Below are positions 6,702 to 14,300 of a stretch of 16,117 nt of DNA, one piece after another. This DNA comes from Rhodospirillaceae bacterium UBA3470 (GTDB taxonomy: Bacteria; Pseudomonadota; Alphaproteobacteria; Rhodospirillales; Casp-alpha2), in NCBI GenBank assembly GCA_002378125.1, contig DFRF01000170.1, positions 1-16,117 on the forward strand, read 5' to 3'. The position numbers were made by a program, and so were the translations under genes. Every line of letters begins with the position of its first letter. Position 1 is the first letter of the stretch. Under the pieces are notes generated by a model. That model was not told where the DNA came from, ran no database searches, and saw only the letters and a program-made list of their open reading frames with translations.

Positions 6702-8861
6702 TTATTCCACGACCTCCTCTAAAGAGAACTGTTTCTCCAAAATTTTGACGATGTGATGCACTGTGCCGGACCAGTCCTCGCCATGGCGAGCGTAGTGAAA
6801 GGTCGTAGTCGGCGTCCAAGGGTCGTAATCCAAACCGAAGACATACGGATTGAGTAGCCGCGAAGCGACGTGCCCCGGAGTTCCGACGGCGCCGGCAAAG
6901 GTCGAAATCCAACAACGGCCACCGACGACACAGTCGAGGGCCGACAACAAGGCAGTGACACCCTCCAAGTCGTTGGTCAAATCGAGGTCGTCGAAAACAG
7001 TAATCGCTTCGGCTCCGTGGCGGGCGTGCGCTGCGGCCGTAGCCATCTGCCAATCGGTCCTTTGCAAATTGATGACGTGAATGTCCTTCCTGGCGAGGAG
7101 CGGGTCCCAGTCCGTCAATTCTGTCGTAAGCGGCGATTTTACCCAGGACTTATTTCCTGACTTCCAACCAATTCCGATCTTCGGTCCGTCGCCAATTGCC
7201 GCCAGGCGTTCTTGCCAGGCCTCAACCCGTTTCGGATCAGGCACAAGAAATTCTCCTGAAGCCGGATATTCGGCAACGCTGCCCCGGAAATGTCGCGGCA
7301 GCGAGAGAAGCGGAACGTGGTAATCATAACCCTCGAACGTCCGCGTCAAATCCTCGGGAACCACGTCGATATGCGGAAACGTGCGCTTGTATAAGGTTTC
7401 CAGCCGCGCCGAGCATTCAAAGGTGACCCGGCAATCCTGGGCATAATCTAGGAAATCGCCAAGGCAGGTGGAGAACCGGAGTTCGTCACCAATTCCTTCT
7501 TCACGCCAGATAAACGCAGATCTACCAGTTAGCGGTTCACCCGCCCACTGGGGCATCGGGAAGTCTCGCGCCGCACTGTCCCGGCGCCAGTATTGTAGAC
7601 GACTTTCGTAGTACTCCCAACCCTCCTGAATACGGCCGACAGCGAGAGCGGCGACGGCCATTTGGGATCGCACCTCGGCGTCCTCAGGAGCCAGTGCAGC
7701 CGCGTCGACAAACGTCGCTAATGCCTCCTGAAGACGATCAGTTATGCCGAGCACCGTGGCAAAATGGATCCGGGCGTCGATAGCGCCGTGATCCTTTTCA
7801 ACGGCGACAGCCAGTACTTTATCAGCATCCGCGATACGACCAGCAACCAAGAGTGCGTGGCCAAGGCCTGTCAAATCCGCTGCCGAGAGATCATCAACAT
7901 TGATTACCCGATCGGCCAAGACGATGGTACAGGTGGTCAGCAGCCGTCGCAATTCCAGGTTTTCGGGAGCGAGTTCGCACCCAATCGAGAGGTATTGTTC
8001 AGCGGCGATGAAATCCCCAAGTTTGAAACGCGTCAAACCAGCGCCGAGGAAATAGTCGGCGCAATTAGCATCTATCTTCTGCGCTCGGTTGAGCTTCTCG
8101 ATCCCCTGGTCGAAGGTCCGTGTCTTTTCCAACAAGGCTGTGCCTAGTATCGCCAAGGTCGGCGCATGATCCGGCCGCATTTCGTCGAGGGCTCTCGCCA
8201 GGAACTCCGTTTCCTCGAGGTGCTCACGGCGCTGTTCGGGACTGAAGTCGAGGGTATCGCGACGTAGCCAGCGGCAGACCTGAAGTGCGTCGTCCAGTTG
8301 TCCGACGCCAGCCAAGCCACGCATCAGAGCGGGAAAAGCGTCGAGGGGATAGGCAAGGGATTTCACCGCCCACATTAGGGTAGCAACGGAATCCGAGAAC
8401 CGGCCAAGGCCGTTAAAAGATTGCCCCAGAAGTAAGAGTGTCGCTGCGTCGCCCCCCTCCCAGACGGGTTGAGTGGGGCCGTTGGCCTCTAGGATATCGG
8501 TGACCATCCGGACCCGGAGGGCCGTCTCGTGATCGGGGACGTGATGCAGTGCTTTGCGAGCAGCGTCTACGGCTTTCCCCGGCTCACCCTTACGCAAACA
8601 TGCCTCAGCTAAATCGGCGAGGATATCCGGTGCGTCCGGAGCCAGCGCCAGGGCGGTAACAAGTGTTTCTGATGCGTGTTCGAGGTAGCCTTCACGTCGC
8701 AGGATGCAGCGGCCAAGAAATCCCAAAACATCCGGGTTGCATGGCTCCAACTTGCACAACTGCGAACAGATGGCTTCCGCTCTGGCTCGGTGCCCCGTTG
8801 CCAAGGCCCGTTCCGCCAGATGTAGATTGAGGGCCGGCGGCGTCAGATCGATCTCGGTCAT
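6702..8861 (-). CDS. large TPR protein with variant C-terminal glycosyltransferase-like domain (subtype B), first gene of the minus-strand cluster
   Basis: This 719-residue paralogue of the preceding gene product has TPR-like helical repeats over about 1-430 (for example GHRARAEAICSQLCKLEPCN near the start). Then come EGWEYYESRLQYWRRD and a glycosyltransferase-like domain from about 448 with WREEGIGDELRF (452-463), GIGWKSGNKSWVKSP (563-577), HVINLQ (595-600), DLTNDLEGVTALLSALDCVV ending at 646, GGRCW (647-651) and DYDPWTP (678-684). The protein-glycosyltransferase role is inferred from the architecture (FlmG-like) and from the neighbouring sugar-acid synthase. The ATG at 8861 has AAGG 5 nt upstream. 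A 143-nt gap separates it from the next gene; I see no convincing terminator or promoter there. It is divergent from the flagellar operon across the space 8862-9281, so the two directions may share control. Confidence 0.82.
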   Translation of the reverse strand: MTEIDLTPPALNLHLAERALATGHRARAEAICSQLCKLEPCNPDVLGFLGRCILRREGYLEHASETLVTALALAPDAPDILADLAEACLRKGEPGKAVDAARKALHHVPDHETALRVRMVTDILEANGPTQPVWEGGDAATLLLLGQSFNGLGRFSDSVATLMWAVKSLAYPLDAFPALMRGLAGVGQLDDALQVCRWLRRDTLDFSPEQRREHLEETEFLARALDEMRPDHAPTLAILGTALLEKTRTFDQGIEKLNRAQKIDANCADYFLGAGLTRFKLGDFIAAEQYLSIGCELAPENLELRRLLTTCTIVLADRVINVDDLSAADLTGLGHALLVAGRIADADKVLAVAVEKDHGAIDARIHFATVLGITDRLQEALATFVDAAALAPEDAEVRSQMAVAALAVGRIQEGWEYYESRLQYWRRDSAARDFPMPQWAGEPLTGRSAFIWREEGIGDELRFSTCLGDFLDYAQDCRVTFECSARLETLYKRTFPHIDVVPEDLTRTFEGYDYHVPLLSLPRHFRGSVAEYPASGEFLVPDPKRVEAWQERLAAIGDGPKIGIGWKSGNKSWVKSPLTTELTDWDPLLARKDIHVINLQRTDWQMATAAAHARHGAEAITVFDDLDLTNDLEGVTALLSALDCVVGGRCWISTFAGAVGTPGHVASRLLNPYVFGLDYDPWTPTTTFHYARHGEDWSGTVHHIVKILEKQFSLEEVVE

Positions 8862-9030
8862 GGAAACCTTTGGGAAGTCGGCGTCTAAGTTCGCATCTTA
8901 TCACCCGACAAGACGAAAAGGCATGCGTTTTAGTTAACGGATTGGATCGGCATAGAATGTGCGGCCCAACGTCAGGGGACTATGGGATAATCTCTCTGCC
9001 GATGAAGGCAAAGGCTTTTCTTCGCTTGCC

Positions 9031-9041
9031 AACTTGCCGGG
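9031..9041 (-). promoter_or_regulatory. candidate enhancer element (CCCGGCAA-type), copy 1
   Basis: On the minus strand it reads CCCGGCAAGTT, followed closely by a second GGCAAG. It lies about 180 bp upstream of the sigma-54 promoter, a normal distance for an activator site. From memory it resembles the core of Caulobacter ftr elements bound by FlbD; the match is short and not tested. Confidence 0.25.
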
Positions 9042-9126
9042 ATCCATCCTTGATTATGGTGGCAGGTCCAGATGGAAAAAGCAAAAATTCATGAGCCGGG
9101 CAATAATTCCCAGTCACAGGGGTCAA

Positions 9127-9137
9127 AATTTGCCGAG
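9127..9137 (-). promoter_or_regulatory. candidate enhancer element (CTCGGCAA-type), copy 2
   Basis: On the minus strand it reads CTCGGCAAATT, the same core as the copy 96 bp to the left (C-pyrimidine-CGGCAA). It lies about 85 bp upstream of the sigma-54 promoter. Two copies in the same orientation would suit an oligomeric activator of the NtrC/FlbD class; this is inference from a short motif. Confidence 0.25.
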
Positions 9138-9167
9138 TGCCCGTTGGATTCCGCAGTGAACATCATC

Positions 9168-9182
9168 ATTTTAATATAAAAT
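9168..9182. repeat. AT-rich perfect inverted repeat (6-3-6)
   Basis: ATTTTA and TAAAAT flank ATA, about 40 bp upstream of the -24 element. It could bind a dimeric regulator or help DNA bending between an activator site and the promoter. AT-rich palindromes of this size also arise by chance. Confidence 0.3.
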
Positions 9183-9199
9183 CATTTTTTTTCAGTAAC

Positions 9200-9214
9200 T
9201 TAACTCCGGGCTAA
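9200..9214 (+). promoter_or_regulatory. possible CtrA-type site (TTAA-N7-CTAA)
   Basis: TTAA, seven bases, then CTAA: one mismatch from the CtrA consensus TTAA-N7-TTAA. It ends 4 bp before the -24 element of the fliK promoter. A SciP-like gene in the same window makes CtrA control plausible, but an 8-base motif with one mismatch is weak evidence. Confidence 0.25.
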
Positions 9215-9218
9215 AAGT

Positions 9219-9234
9219 TGGCCCAGCCTTTGCT
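9219..9234 (+). promoter_or_regulatory. sigma-54 (RpoN) type -24/-12 promoter for fliK-flgD-flgE
   Basis: TGGCCCAGCCTTTGCT fits the consensus TGGCACG-N4-TTGC. GG (9220-9221) and GC (9232-9233) are separated by exactly ten bases. Transcription would start near 9244-9246, giving a leader of about 37 nt before the ATG at 9282. Sigma-54 control of hook genes is well established in Caulobacter and other bacteria. Confidence 0.65.
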
Positions 9235-9281
9235 TGGTTTGGGAGGAACGCATGTGTGTTTTTTTTAAGGAATTTGACATC

Positions 9282-11051
9282 ATGAATGACATGTCCGTGA
9301 AGCCCAGCAGCCTCATCGACCCGCAATCGACCAACAAGTCCAGCGCCGCAACGGCGACGGCGGTTGCCGGATTGGCCTCTTCATTCAAAGACCTAGTGGC
9401 CCGCGTCGGATTGCACCTCGACAACGGATTAAACGACATTTCCGGGAAGTCCGGCATCACAGCCGTCGGCGACAATATTCAAGCCAATGACCGTGCCGAC
9501 GACCACGCTCCACGCGCCGACGACGAGGGCCGGGATCGCTATGCCGATCGCGGCACAGACAATCGCGGTGACCGCGACCGGAGTGAACCGCATCGGGCTG
9601 ACCGGTCCGATAATGAGCCGCGTGATCACGGCACCGCGCATCGCGACGAACAACGTGACACGCCTCGTGATTCTCATGACCGTCCGCGCGAAGACCGTCA
9701 TAACGAACAGACCACGCATGCCGACAAGCCGGCCCGCGATGATCGCCAGAGTGGTGACCAGGCCCAGGCCAATAGCGATAATGGCCAGGACAAGCAAGCG
9801 GCAGCTGGACGGCAGAGTTCAAGCGCCAACGGCCAGGGCGGACAGAACGGCGATACACAGCTGGCCGCAGGCACTCTGGACACGACCGTCGTTATCAACG
9901 CCGTCGGCGGTGCAGTTCAGGCCGAACAAACCCAAATTAACGGCCTGGCTAAGGTCAACGCCGCCCAACATCTGGCGGCCGTTTCCGCGGATGGCCAGAA
10001 ACGCGCCGGCGTTCATTCGGCACAGGCGCAGACCGGACAACACCAAAGCCAGGGGGCGCAGAACCAGAACCCCCAGTCGGCAACCAACGCTCAGCAAGCC
10101 GACCCCAACGCCAGGGCCAATGCTAATTTACAACAACAAACCGCGCAATTGGCACAAACCTTGAGCCAGGGTGCCAAGATGAAAGTGGATGTGGCCGTGA
10201 CACAGGAAGCCGAAACCCTGTCCTCGCGCCCCACCAACAGCTTGAGCGCTGGCAGCGCCTTGGCGTCGACGAACAAAGCGCAAGGACAAAGCAGCCAACA
10301 AGCCAACCACCAGGCCGCTGCGAACCCACAGGCCAATGCGGCCCAAGTGGCCGCAGCACAGGCTCAAAGTAGCCAGGCCCAGGCCCAGGCCCAGCAATCC
10401 GGTGGAGCCGCCGTGCAGGCACAGGCCAGCATTCAAGCCGCAGCCTCGAGCAACAGCGTGGCCGGCGGATCAACCGGTGTGCATTCGGCGGGCCCGACGG
10501 CAGCCGGTGGCGAACAAGCCAACGCCGCCAATACGGCAAACGCCAACGCGGGCTCCCAGCAGACCCAACAATCCCAACAGGCCCAACAAACGCAGCAGAC
10601 GATGCGGCCACAGCAACCCCTGCAATCCTCCGTTGCCGAACAGGTCTCGGTCAAGATCACCAAGGCTCTGCAGGCCGGACAGGATCGTATTACGATCCGC
10701 CTCAATCCAGCAGAGTTGGGCCGCGTCGAGGTGAAGATGGAGCTCACCCACGACGGCCGGACCACGGCCATCGTTACCGCCGACAACCGAGATACTCTGG
10801 AAACGCTACGCCGCGACTCCTCAGACCTTCAGAAAGCCCTGGAAGAAGGCGGGCTGCAGCTCAGCAACAATGACATGCAGTTCAATCTCCGCGGCGAAGA
10901 GGGCCAGATGGCAGAAGACGGTGACGGCAAAAGCGGCTCTGGTGGCGGCGAAGAAGAATTGGCCGACGACTTTATCGAACAGGAACCGGAAATCATCGTT
11001 GCCCATGAGGGCGGCTTACTAATCAACGGCCGCCTGGACGTCAGGGCCTAG
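9282..11051 (+). CDS. fliK: flagellar hook-length control protein FliK
   Basis: FliK is exported during hook assembly, senses hook length and switches the export apparatus from hook to filament substrates. The identifying part is the C-terminal Flg_hook domain at about residues 445-537, with the conserved block RITIRLNPAELGRVEVKM and then NDMQFNLR. The N-terminal and middle parts are low-complexity, as is usual for this ruler-like protein. Residues about 68-162 are crowded with Asp, Arg and His, and about 162-448 are rich in Gln, Ala, Asn and Ser. With the chosen ATG at 9282 the protein has 589 residues; AAGGAA lies 9 nt before it. Longer in-frame starts exist at 9252 (with GGGAGG 5 nt upstream) and 9234, but 9234 lies within the -12 element and the ribosome site for 9252 would be at or before the predicted transcript start. 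FlgD follows after 31 nt. Confidence 0.9.
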   Translation: MNDMSVKPSSLIDPQSTNKSSAATATAVAGLASSFKDLVARVGLHLDNGLNDISGKSGITAVGDNIQANDRADDHAPRADDEGRDRYADRGTDNRGDRDRSEPHRADRSDNEPRDHGTAHRDEQRDTPRDSHDRPREDRHNEQTTHADKPARDDRQSGDQAQANSDNGQDKQAAAGRQSSSANGQGGQNGDTQLAAGTLDTTVVINAVGGAVQAEQTQINGLAKVNAAQHLAAVSADGQKRAGVHSAQAQTGQHQSQGAQNQNPQSATNAQQADPNARANANLQQQTAQLAQTLSQGAKMKVDVAVTQEAETLSSRPTNSLSAGSALASTNKAQGQSSQQANHQAAANPQANAAQVAAAQAQSSQAQAQAQQSGGAAVQAQASIQAAASSNSVAGGSTGVHSAGPTAAGGEQANAANTANANAGSQQTQQSQQAQQTQQTMRPQQPLQSSVAEQVSVKITKALQAGQDRITIRLNPAELGRVEVKMELTHDGRTTAIVTADNRDTLETLRRDSSDLQKALEEGGLQLSNNDMQFNLRGEEGQMAEDGDGKSGSGGGEEELADDFIEQEPEIIVAHEGGLLINGRLDVRA

Positions 11052-11082
11052 GCAGCAGACGCAAGGAAACGGAGAGGAACCA

Positions 11083-11772
11083 ATGATTCTTGGTAGTTCC
11101 ACCGACAGCACCCCCATTGACGGCACAGCCTCGGCGGAAGCGAGCGCTAAGCTTGAGGACGACCTAAATCGGTTCCTTAACATCCTGGTCACCCAGTTGC
11201 AGAACCAAGATCCCCTGGATCCGTTGGACGCCAACGAATTCACCTCGCAGTTGGTGCAATTCGCCAGCGTCGAACAGCAAATCTACCAGAACTCAAACCT
11301 GGAGAAGATGTTAAACTTACAGGAGACCAGCCAGATTTCCGAGATGGTCGACTTTATCGGCAACCGTGTCGAATTCTTCGGCCAGAAGCTGCCGCTTGAG
11401 AACGGCGTTGGGGAATTCTCCTACGTAATGCCTGCGGGCGTCAGAGAAGCCACCGTGAACATCGCCAACTCCAACGGCATCAACGTGTTCTTCGCCGACG
11501 CAGACACCAACCAAGGCAAGCACACCATCAACTGGGACGGGGTTGGCAAGAACGGCCAGCAATTGCCGGACGGCGAATACACGGTCTTAGTCAGCGGAAA
11601 GGATGCGCATGGCAACATGGTCCAGGTTGAGCACCTAATGACCGGAACGGTGAACGGCGCCGGCGTCGACGACGGCGTGGTCAAACTTTTCATCGGCGCC
11701 AGCCTGATCATCGAACAAGATAAGATCCTCTCGGTACACAAACCGAACACTGACGCGTCGAACGACAATTAG
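11083..11772 (+). CDS. flgD: flagellar hook assembly scaffold protein FlgD
   Basis: FlgD caps the growing hook and allows FlgE subunits to assemble; it is exported and not kept in the finished flagellum. The 229-residue length is typical. The N-terminal FlgD domain shows FLNILVTQLQNQDPLDPLDA and then EFTSQLVQFASVEQQ (about 28-67), followed by MVDFIGNRVEF. The C-terminal half has the FlgD Ig-like motif INWDGVGKNGQQLPDGEYTV (about 148-167), and the chain ends in a short charged tail. The ATG is preceded by GGAGAGG with a 5-nt gap. It lies between fliK and flgE, the standard order in many alphaproteobacteria, and is presumably transcribed from the promoter before fliK. Confidence 0.95.
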   Translation: MILGSSTDSTPIDGTASAEASAKLEDDLNRFLNILVTQLQNQDPLDPLDANEFTSQLVQFASVEQQIYQNSNLEKMLNLQETSQISEMVDFIGNRVEFFGQKLPLENGVGEFSYVMPAGVREATVNIANSNGINVFFADADTNQGKHTINWDGVGKNGQQLPDGEYTVLVSGKDAHGNMVQVEHLMTGTVNGAGVDDGVVKLFIGASLIIEQDKILSVHKPNTDASNDN

Positions 11773-11783
11773 AAAGAATGATA

Positions 11784-11809
11784 GCCCGGCGGACCGAGGT
11801 CCGCCGGGC
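11784..11809 (+). other. GC-rich hairpin between flgD and flgE (11-bp perfect stem)
   Basis: GCCCGGCGGAC and its exact complement enclose a CGAG loop, 12 nt after the flgD stop. No T-run follows, so it is not a typical intrinsic terminator. It could protect the upstream mRNA from decay, partly terminate, or affect flgE translation. Confidence 0.6.
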
Positions 11810-11836
11810 GGGATATGACACTTAAGGAAGGACGGT

Positions 11837-11854
11837 CCCGGCAGCCGCGCCGGG
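11837..11854 (+). other. second GC-rich hairpin just upstream of the flgE ribosome site
   Basis: CCCGGC and GCCGGG enclose a six-base loop. The stem ends 6 nt before the AAGGAG at 11861-11866. A stable 5' hairpin here could protect a processed flgE message or tune ribosome access. Confidence 0.5.
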
Positions 11855-11873
11855 GTTAGTAAGGAGAAAGAAG

Positions 11874-14222
11874 ATGACACTGTTTGGTTCACTGAGTTCT
11901 GGCGTTTCGGGTCTATCCTCCCAATCGAGCGCCATGGGGGCCATCTCCGACAACATCACCAACGTCTCGACGATCGGTTACAAGAACACCTACGTCAATT
12001 TCCAGACGCTGGTCACCAAACAGACCTCATCCACCTTCTACTCGGCAGGTGGCGTGCAGTCCCGACCGCGCCAGGATACAGGCGTGCAAGGCCTTCTGCA
12101 GGCTTCGACCTCGCAAACGGATATCTCCATTTCAGGCGCGGGATACTTTATCGGGAACGAGGCTGCGGTACCTACGATCTCGAACGAGTTTGTGTTCACG
12201 CGGGCTGGCTCTTTCTTCCAGGACAACGAGGGCTATCTCCGCAACACCTCGGGCTTCTATCTCCAGGCTTGGCCGACAGACGCGGCGGGTAACGTGACAC
12301 CGAACAACAAGTCCCTGACCATTCCAAACCAGAACGTTATCTCCACCGACTACCTCGGCACTGTCAACCTGAACAGAGTTGGTGGCACGGCTGCGGCCAC
12401 CACCTCCATTGCCATTGGCGCCAACCTACCGACGACGGATACGCAAGGGAAGACGCACAAGACAGACGTGCAGTTTTTTGATTCACTCGGTAACGCCAAC
12501 TCCATGAGCTTCGTCTACACGAAGACCGCCCGGGACAACAATTGGGACGTGACCGGCAACCCACCGCAGGGCACAGAAGTGCTGACACTGGAAGACTCTT
12601 CCGGTAACGCCTTCAAATCCATTGGTCAGTTGGAGTTCATTGCACGGCCCGCAGACGGTGCCAGCGTGGTGATCGAGGGGATCACTTATGAATTTGATTC
12701 AAACTCCTCGGTGACGGAAACGACCTCTTTGAAAAAGGTCGACACGTCGGCCACCACTTCAACCGCACAGGACGTGACAGCGCTGTTGAATAAGGTCCTC
12801 GCTTCCGATTCGGATTTTGACACCATTAACAACCGGATCGTCCTCAACCCAGGCAACTCTGCAGCACTGTTGTTCGAGGAAGATGGCACAGGCCAAACCG
12901 GCCAGACCGGCATTGTTGTGGACCCCACCGGCCTATTAACCTCATCCGGCACCTTCGCAACCCGACAGGAAACGGCTTTCACGGTCCGTAAAACTGGATC
13001 GGATTATCGTGATTACGAGCAATTTACTTACGCTACAGCGCCAGCGACGGGAGATACAATTACTGTCAATGGGAACACATATACCTTCACAAACGGTGAA
13101 GTCGCAGATGACGGTGATGCTGTCGTCGCAAGGCAAACATCCTACGCGGCCGCAGACCTTGGTACGCTGACGTTTGTAGCAACTGGGACGATTTCCTCAA
13201 ACGGAACGCCATTTTCCAGCTTCCAGCCAGGCGATCTAATCGAATTCGCAGGTACTAGTAATAACAACCGCACGTATACAGTCGCGAGCGTTTCGGCGAC
13301 TGGGAATTACATTACAGTTGATACGAACCCAACAGCAGAATCCAGCGATGGAAACGATACAGCAACAGGTGTTATTTTACACAATATCTTGAGCGATCTG
13401 GAAAAAGCGATTGAAAGCACTGACCCCAACTTCGCGTCAGGCTCAACAGCGGTCCGAACGCGCACGGCAGGCCGAGAGTCGTCCACTGCTGCCTACAGCA
13501 GCGTCAACACGATCATGTTCTCAACCTTGCCGACCGCCTACACGGTGCAGGTCAACTCAGCGGCACACCGGGCCAGGATATCCGAACCGGACGCAGGCAC
13601 CCAATACGCAACCTTGGAAACTACGGCCTTCACTATCGACAAGTCGAACGCCATTGTCTTCAACTCCGACGGCATTCCCAGCGAGATAAATGTGGCCGAG
13701 GTGGAAATCCTGGGCTTCGAGAACGGTTCCTTCGACATGGACGACGACCCAAACCGGGCCAAACAGATGACCCTCGACTTTGGAGACGTCGGTGAAGCTA
13801 ACGGGATGACCCAGTTCGGCGCGGAATACACCCCAGTGTTCATCACCACCGACGGCTCCCAGTTCGGAACCTTCGCCGGCGTGACTATTTCCACTGACGG
13901 CCTGGTGACAGCCCTCTTCGACAACGGCGAAACTCGGCCGGTTTTCAAAATCCCCGTCGCCACCTTCACCAACGTGAACGCGCTTGAATCTCGAAGCGGT
14001 AACGTCTGGAACGCGACCGAGGCATCGGGCGACCCGACACTCCGCGAGGCGGACAACGGCGCGGCCGGCCAAGTCATCCAGGCGGCCCTTGAACAATCGA
14101 CGGTCGATATCGGTGAAGAATTCACCAAAATGATCGTCGTCCAACGCGCCTTCTCCGCATCGGCAAAGATCATCTCGACGGCTGATGAGATGCTCGAGGA
14201 ACTGCTGAGAACGAAGCGTTAA
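11874..14222 (+). CDS. flgE: flagellar hook protein FlgE (extended form)
   Basis: This is the structural subunit of the hook, the universal joint between rod and filament. The N-terminal rod/hook signature is clear (MTLFGSLSSGVSGLSSQSSA, then ISDNITNVSTIGYKNTYVNF), as is the C-terminal Flg_bbr_C helix (VDIGEEFTKMIVVQRAFSAS followed by TADEMLEELL). A FlaE-type middle segment follows the start (FFDSLGNANSMSFVYTKT, near 201-218). At 782 residues it is nearly twice the 402 of E. coli FlgE. The extra length is mostly two related beta-rich modules around residues 259-322 and 380-525, the second coded by visibly more A+T-rich DNA. AAGGAG lies 7 nt before the ATG. Two GC-rich hairpins precede the gene and a strong terminator follows it, so it may also be a stable separate message. 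Confidence 0.93.
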   Translation: MTLFGSLSSGVSGLSSQSSAMGAISDNITNVSTIGYKNTYVNFQTLVTKQTSSTFYSAGGVQSRPRQDTGVQGLLQASTSQTDISISGAGYFIGNEAAVPTISNEFVFTRAGSFFQDNEGYLRNTSGFYLQAWPTDAAGNVTPNNKSLTIPNQNVISTDYLGTVNLNRVGGTAAATTSIAIGANLPTTDTQGKTHKTDVQFFDSLGNANSMSFVYTKTARDNNWDVTGNPPQGTEVLTLEDSSGNAFKSIGQLEFIARPADGASVVIEGITYEFDSNSSVTETTSLKKVDTSATTSTAQDVTALLNKVLASDSDFDTINNRIVLNPGNSAALLFEEDGTGQTGQTGIVVDPTGLLTSSGTFATRQETAFTVRKTGSDYRDYEQFTYATAPATGDTITVNGNTYTFTNGEVADDGDAVVARQTSYAAADLGTLTFVATGTISSNGTPFSSFQPGDLIEFAGTSNNNRTYTVASVSATGNYITVDTNPTAESSDGNDTATGVILHNILSDLEKAIESTDPNFASGSTAVRTRTAGRESSTAAYSSVNTIMFSTLPTAYTVQVNSAAHRARISEPDAGTQYATLETTAFTIDKSNAIVFNSDGIPSEINVAEVEILGFENGSFDMDDDPNRAKQMTLDFGDVGEANGMTQFGAEYTPVFITTDGSQFGTFAGVTISTDGLVTALFDNGETRPVFKIPVATFTNVNALESRSGNVWNATEASGDPTLREADNGAAGQVIQAALEQSTVDIGEEFTKMIVVQRAFSASAKIISTADEMLEELLRTKR

Positions 14223-14250
14223 ACAAGTTCCACAACCCACCGTCCCAATG

Positions 14251-14300
14251 CTGGGGCCCGGCGCCGGACTTCCAACCGGTATCGGGCCTCAGTTATTTTT
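14251..14300 (+). terminator. intrinsic terminator after flgE
   Basis: A ten-pair stem (one G-T) is formed by 14251-14260 and 14283-14292. Inside it is a second short stem, CCGG with CCGG. TTATTTTT follows at 14293-14300. It lies 29 nt after the flgE stop. Its right arm and T-run overlap the last codons of the convergent TPR gene, so the same bases serve as coding sequence on the other strand. Confidence 0.75.

Larger units (their letters stand above)
8862..9281. other. intergenic regulatory region between the divergent glycosylation and flagellar operons
   Basis: There is no convincing gene in these 420 bases; the short frames here lack ribosome sites and recognisable products. The left part (8862-9150) is of ordinary composition and contains two copies of a C[C/T]CGGCAA element on the minus strand. 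The stretch 9160-9200 is markedly AT-rich, with an inverted repeat and an eight-T run. A sigma-54-type promoter lies at 9219-9234, reading into fliK. I found no clear promoter for the minus-strand gene at 8861. Confidence 0.7.

Noticed and set aside
9234..9251. ATG at 9234 as the fliK start
   Set aside because: It lies inside the -12 element, so it would not be on the sigma-54 transcript.
9429..9858. Long antisense and alternate-frame open reading frames over the fliK low-complexity region
   Set aside because: They mirror the biased codons of fliK; their products are repetitive, lack ribosome sites and match no family I know.
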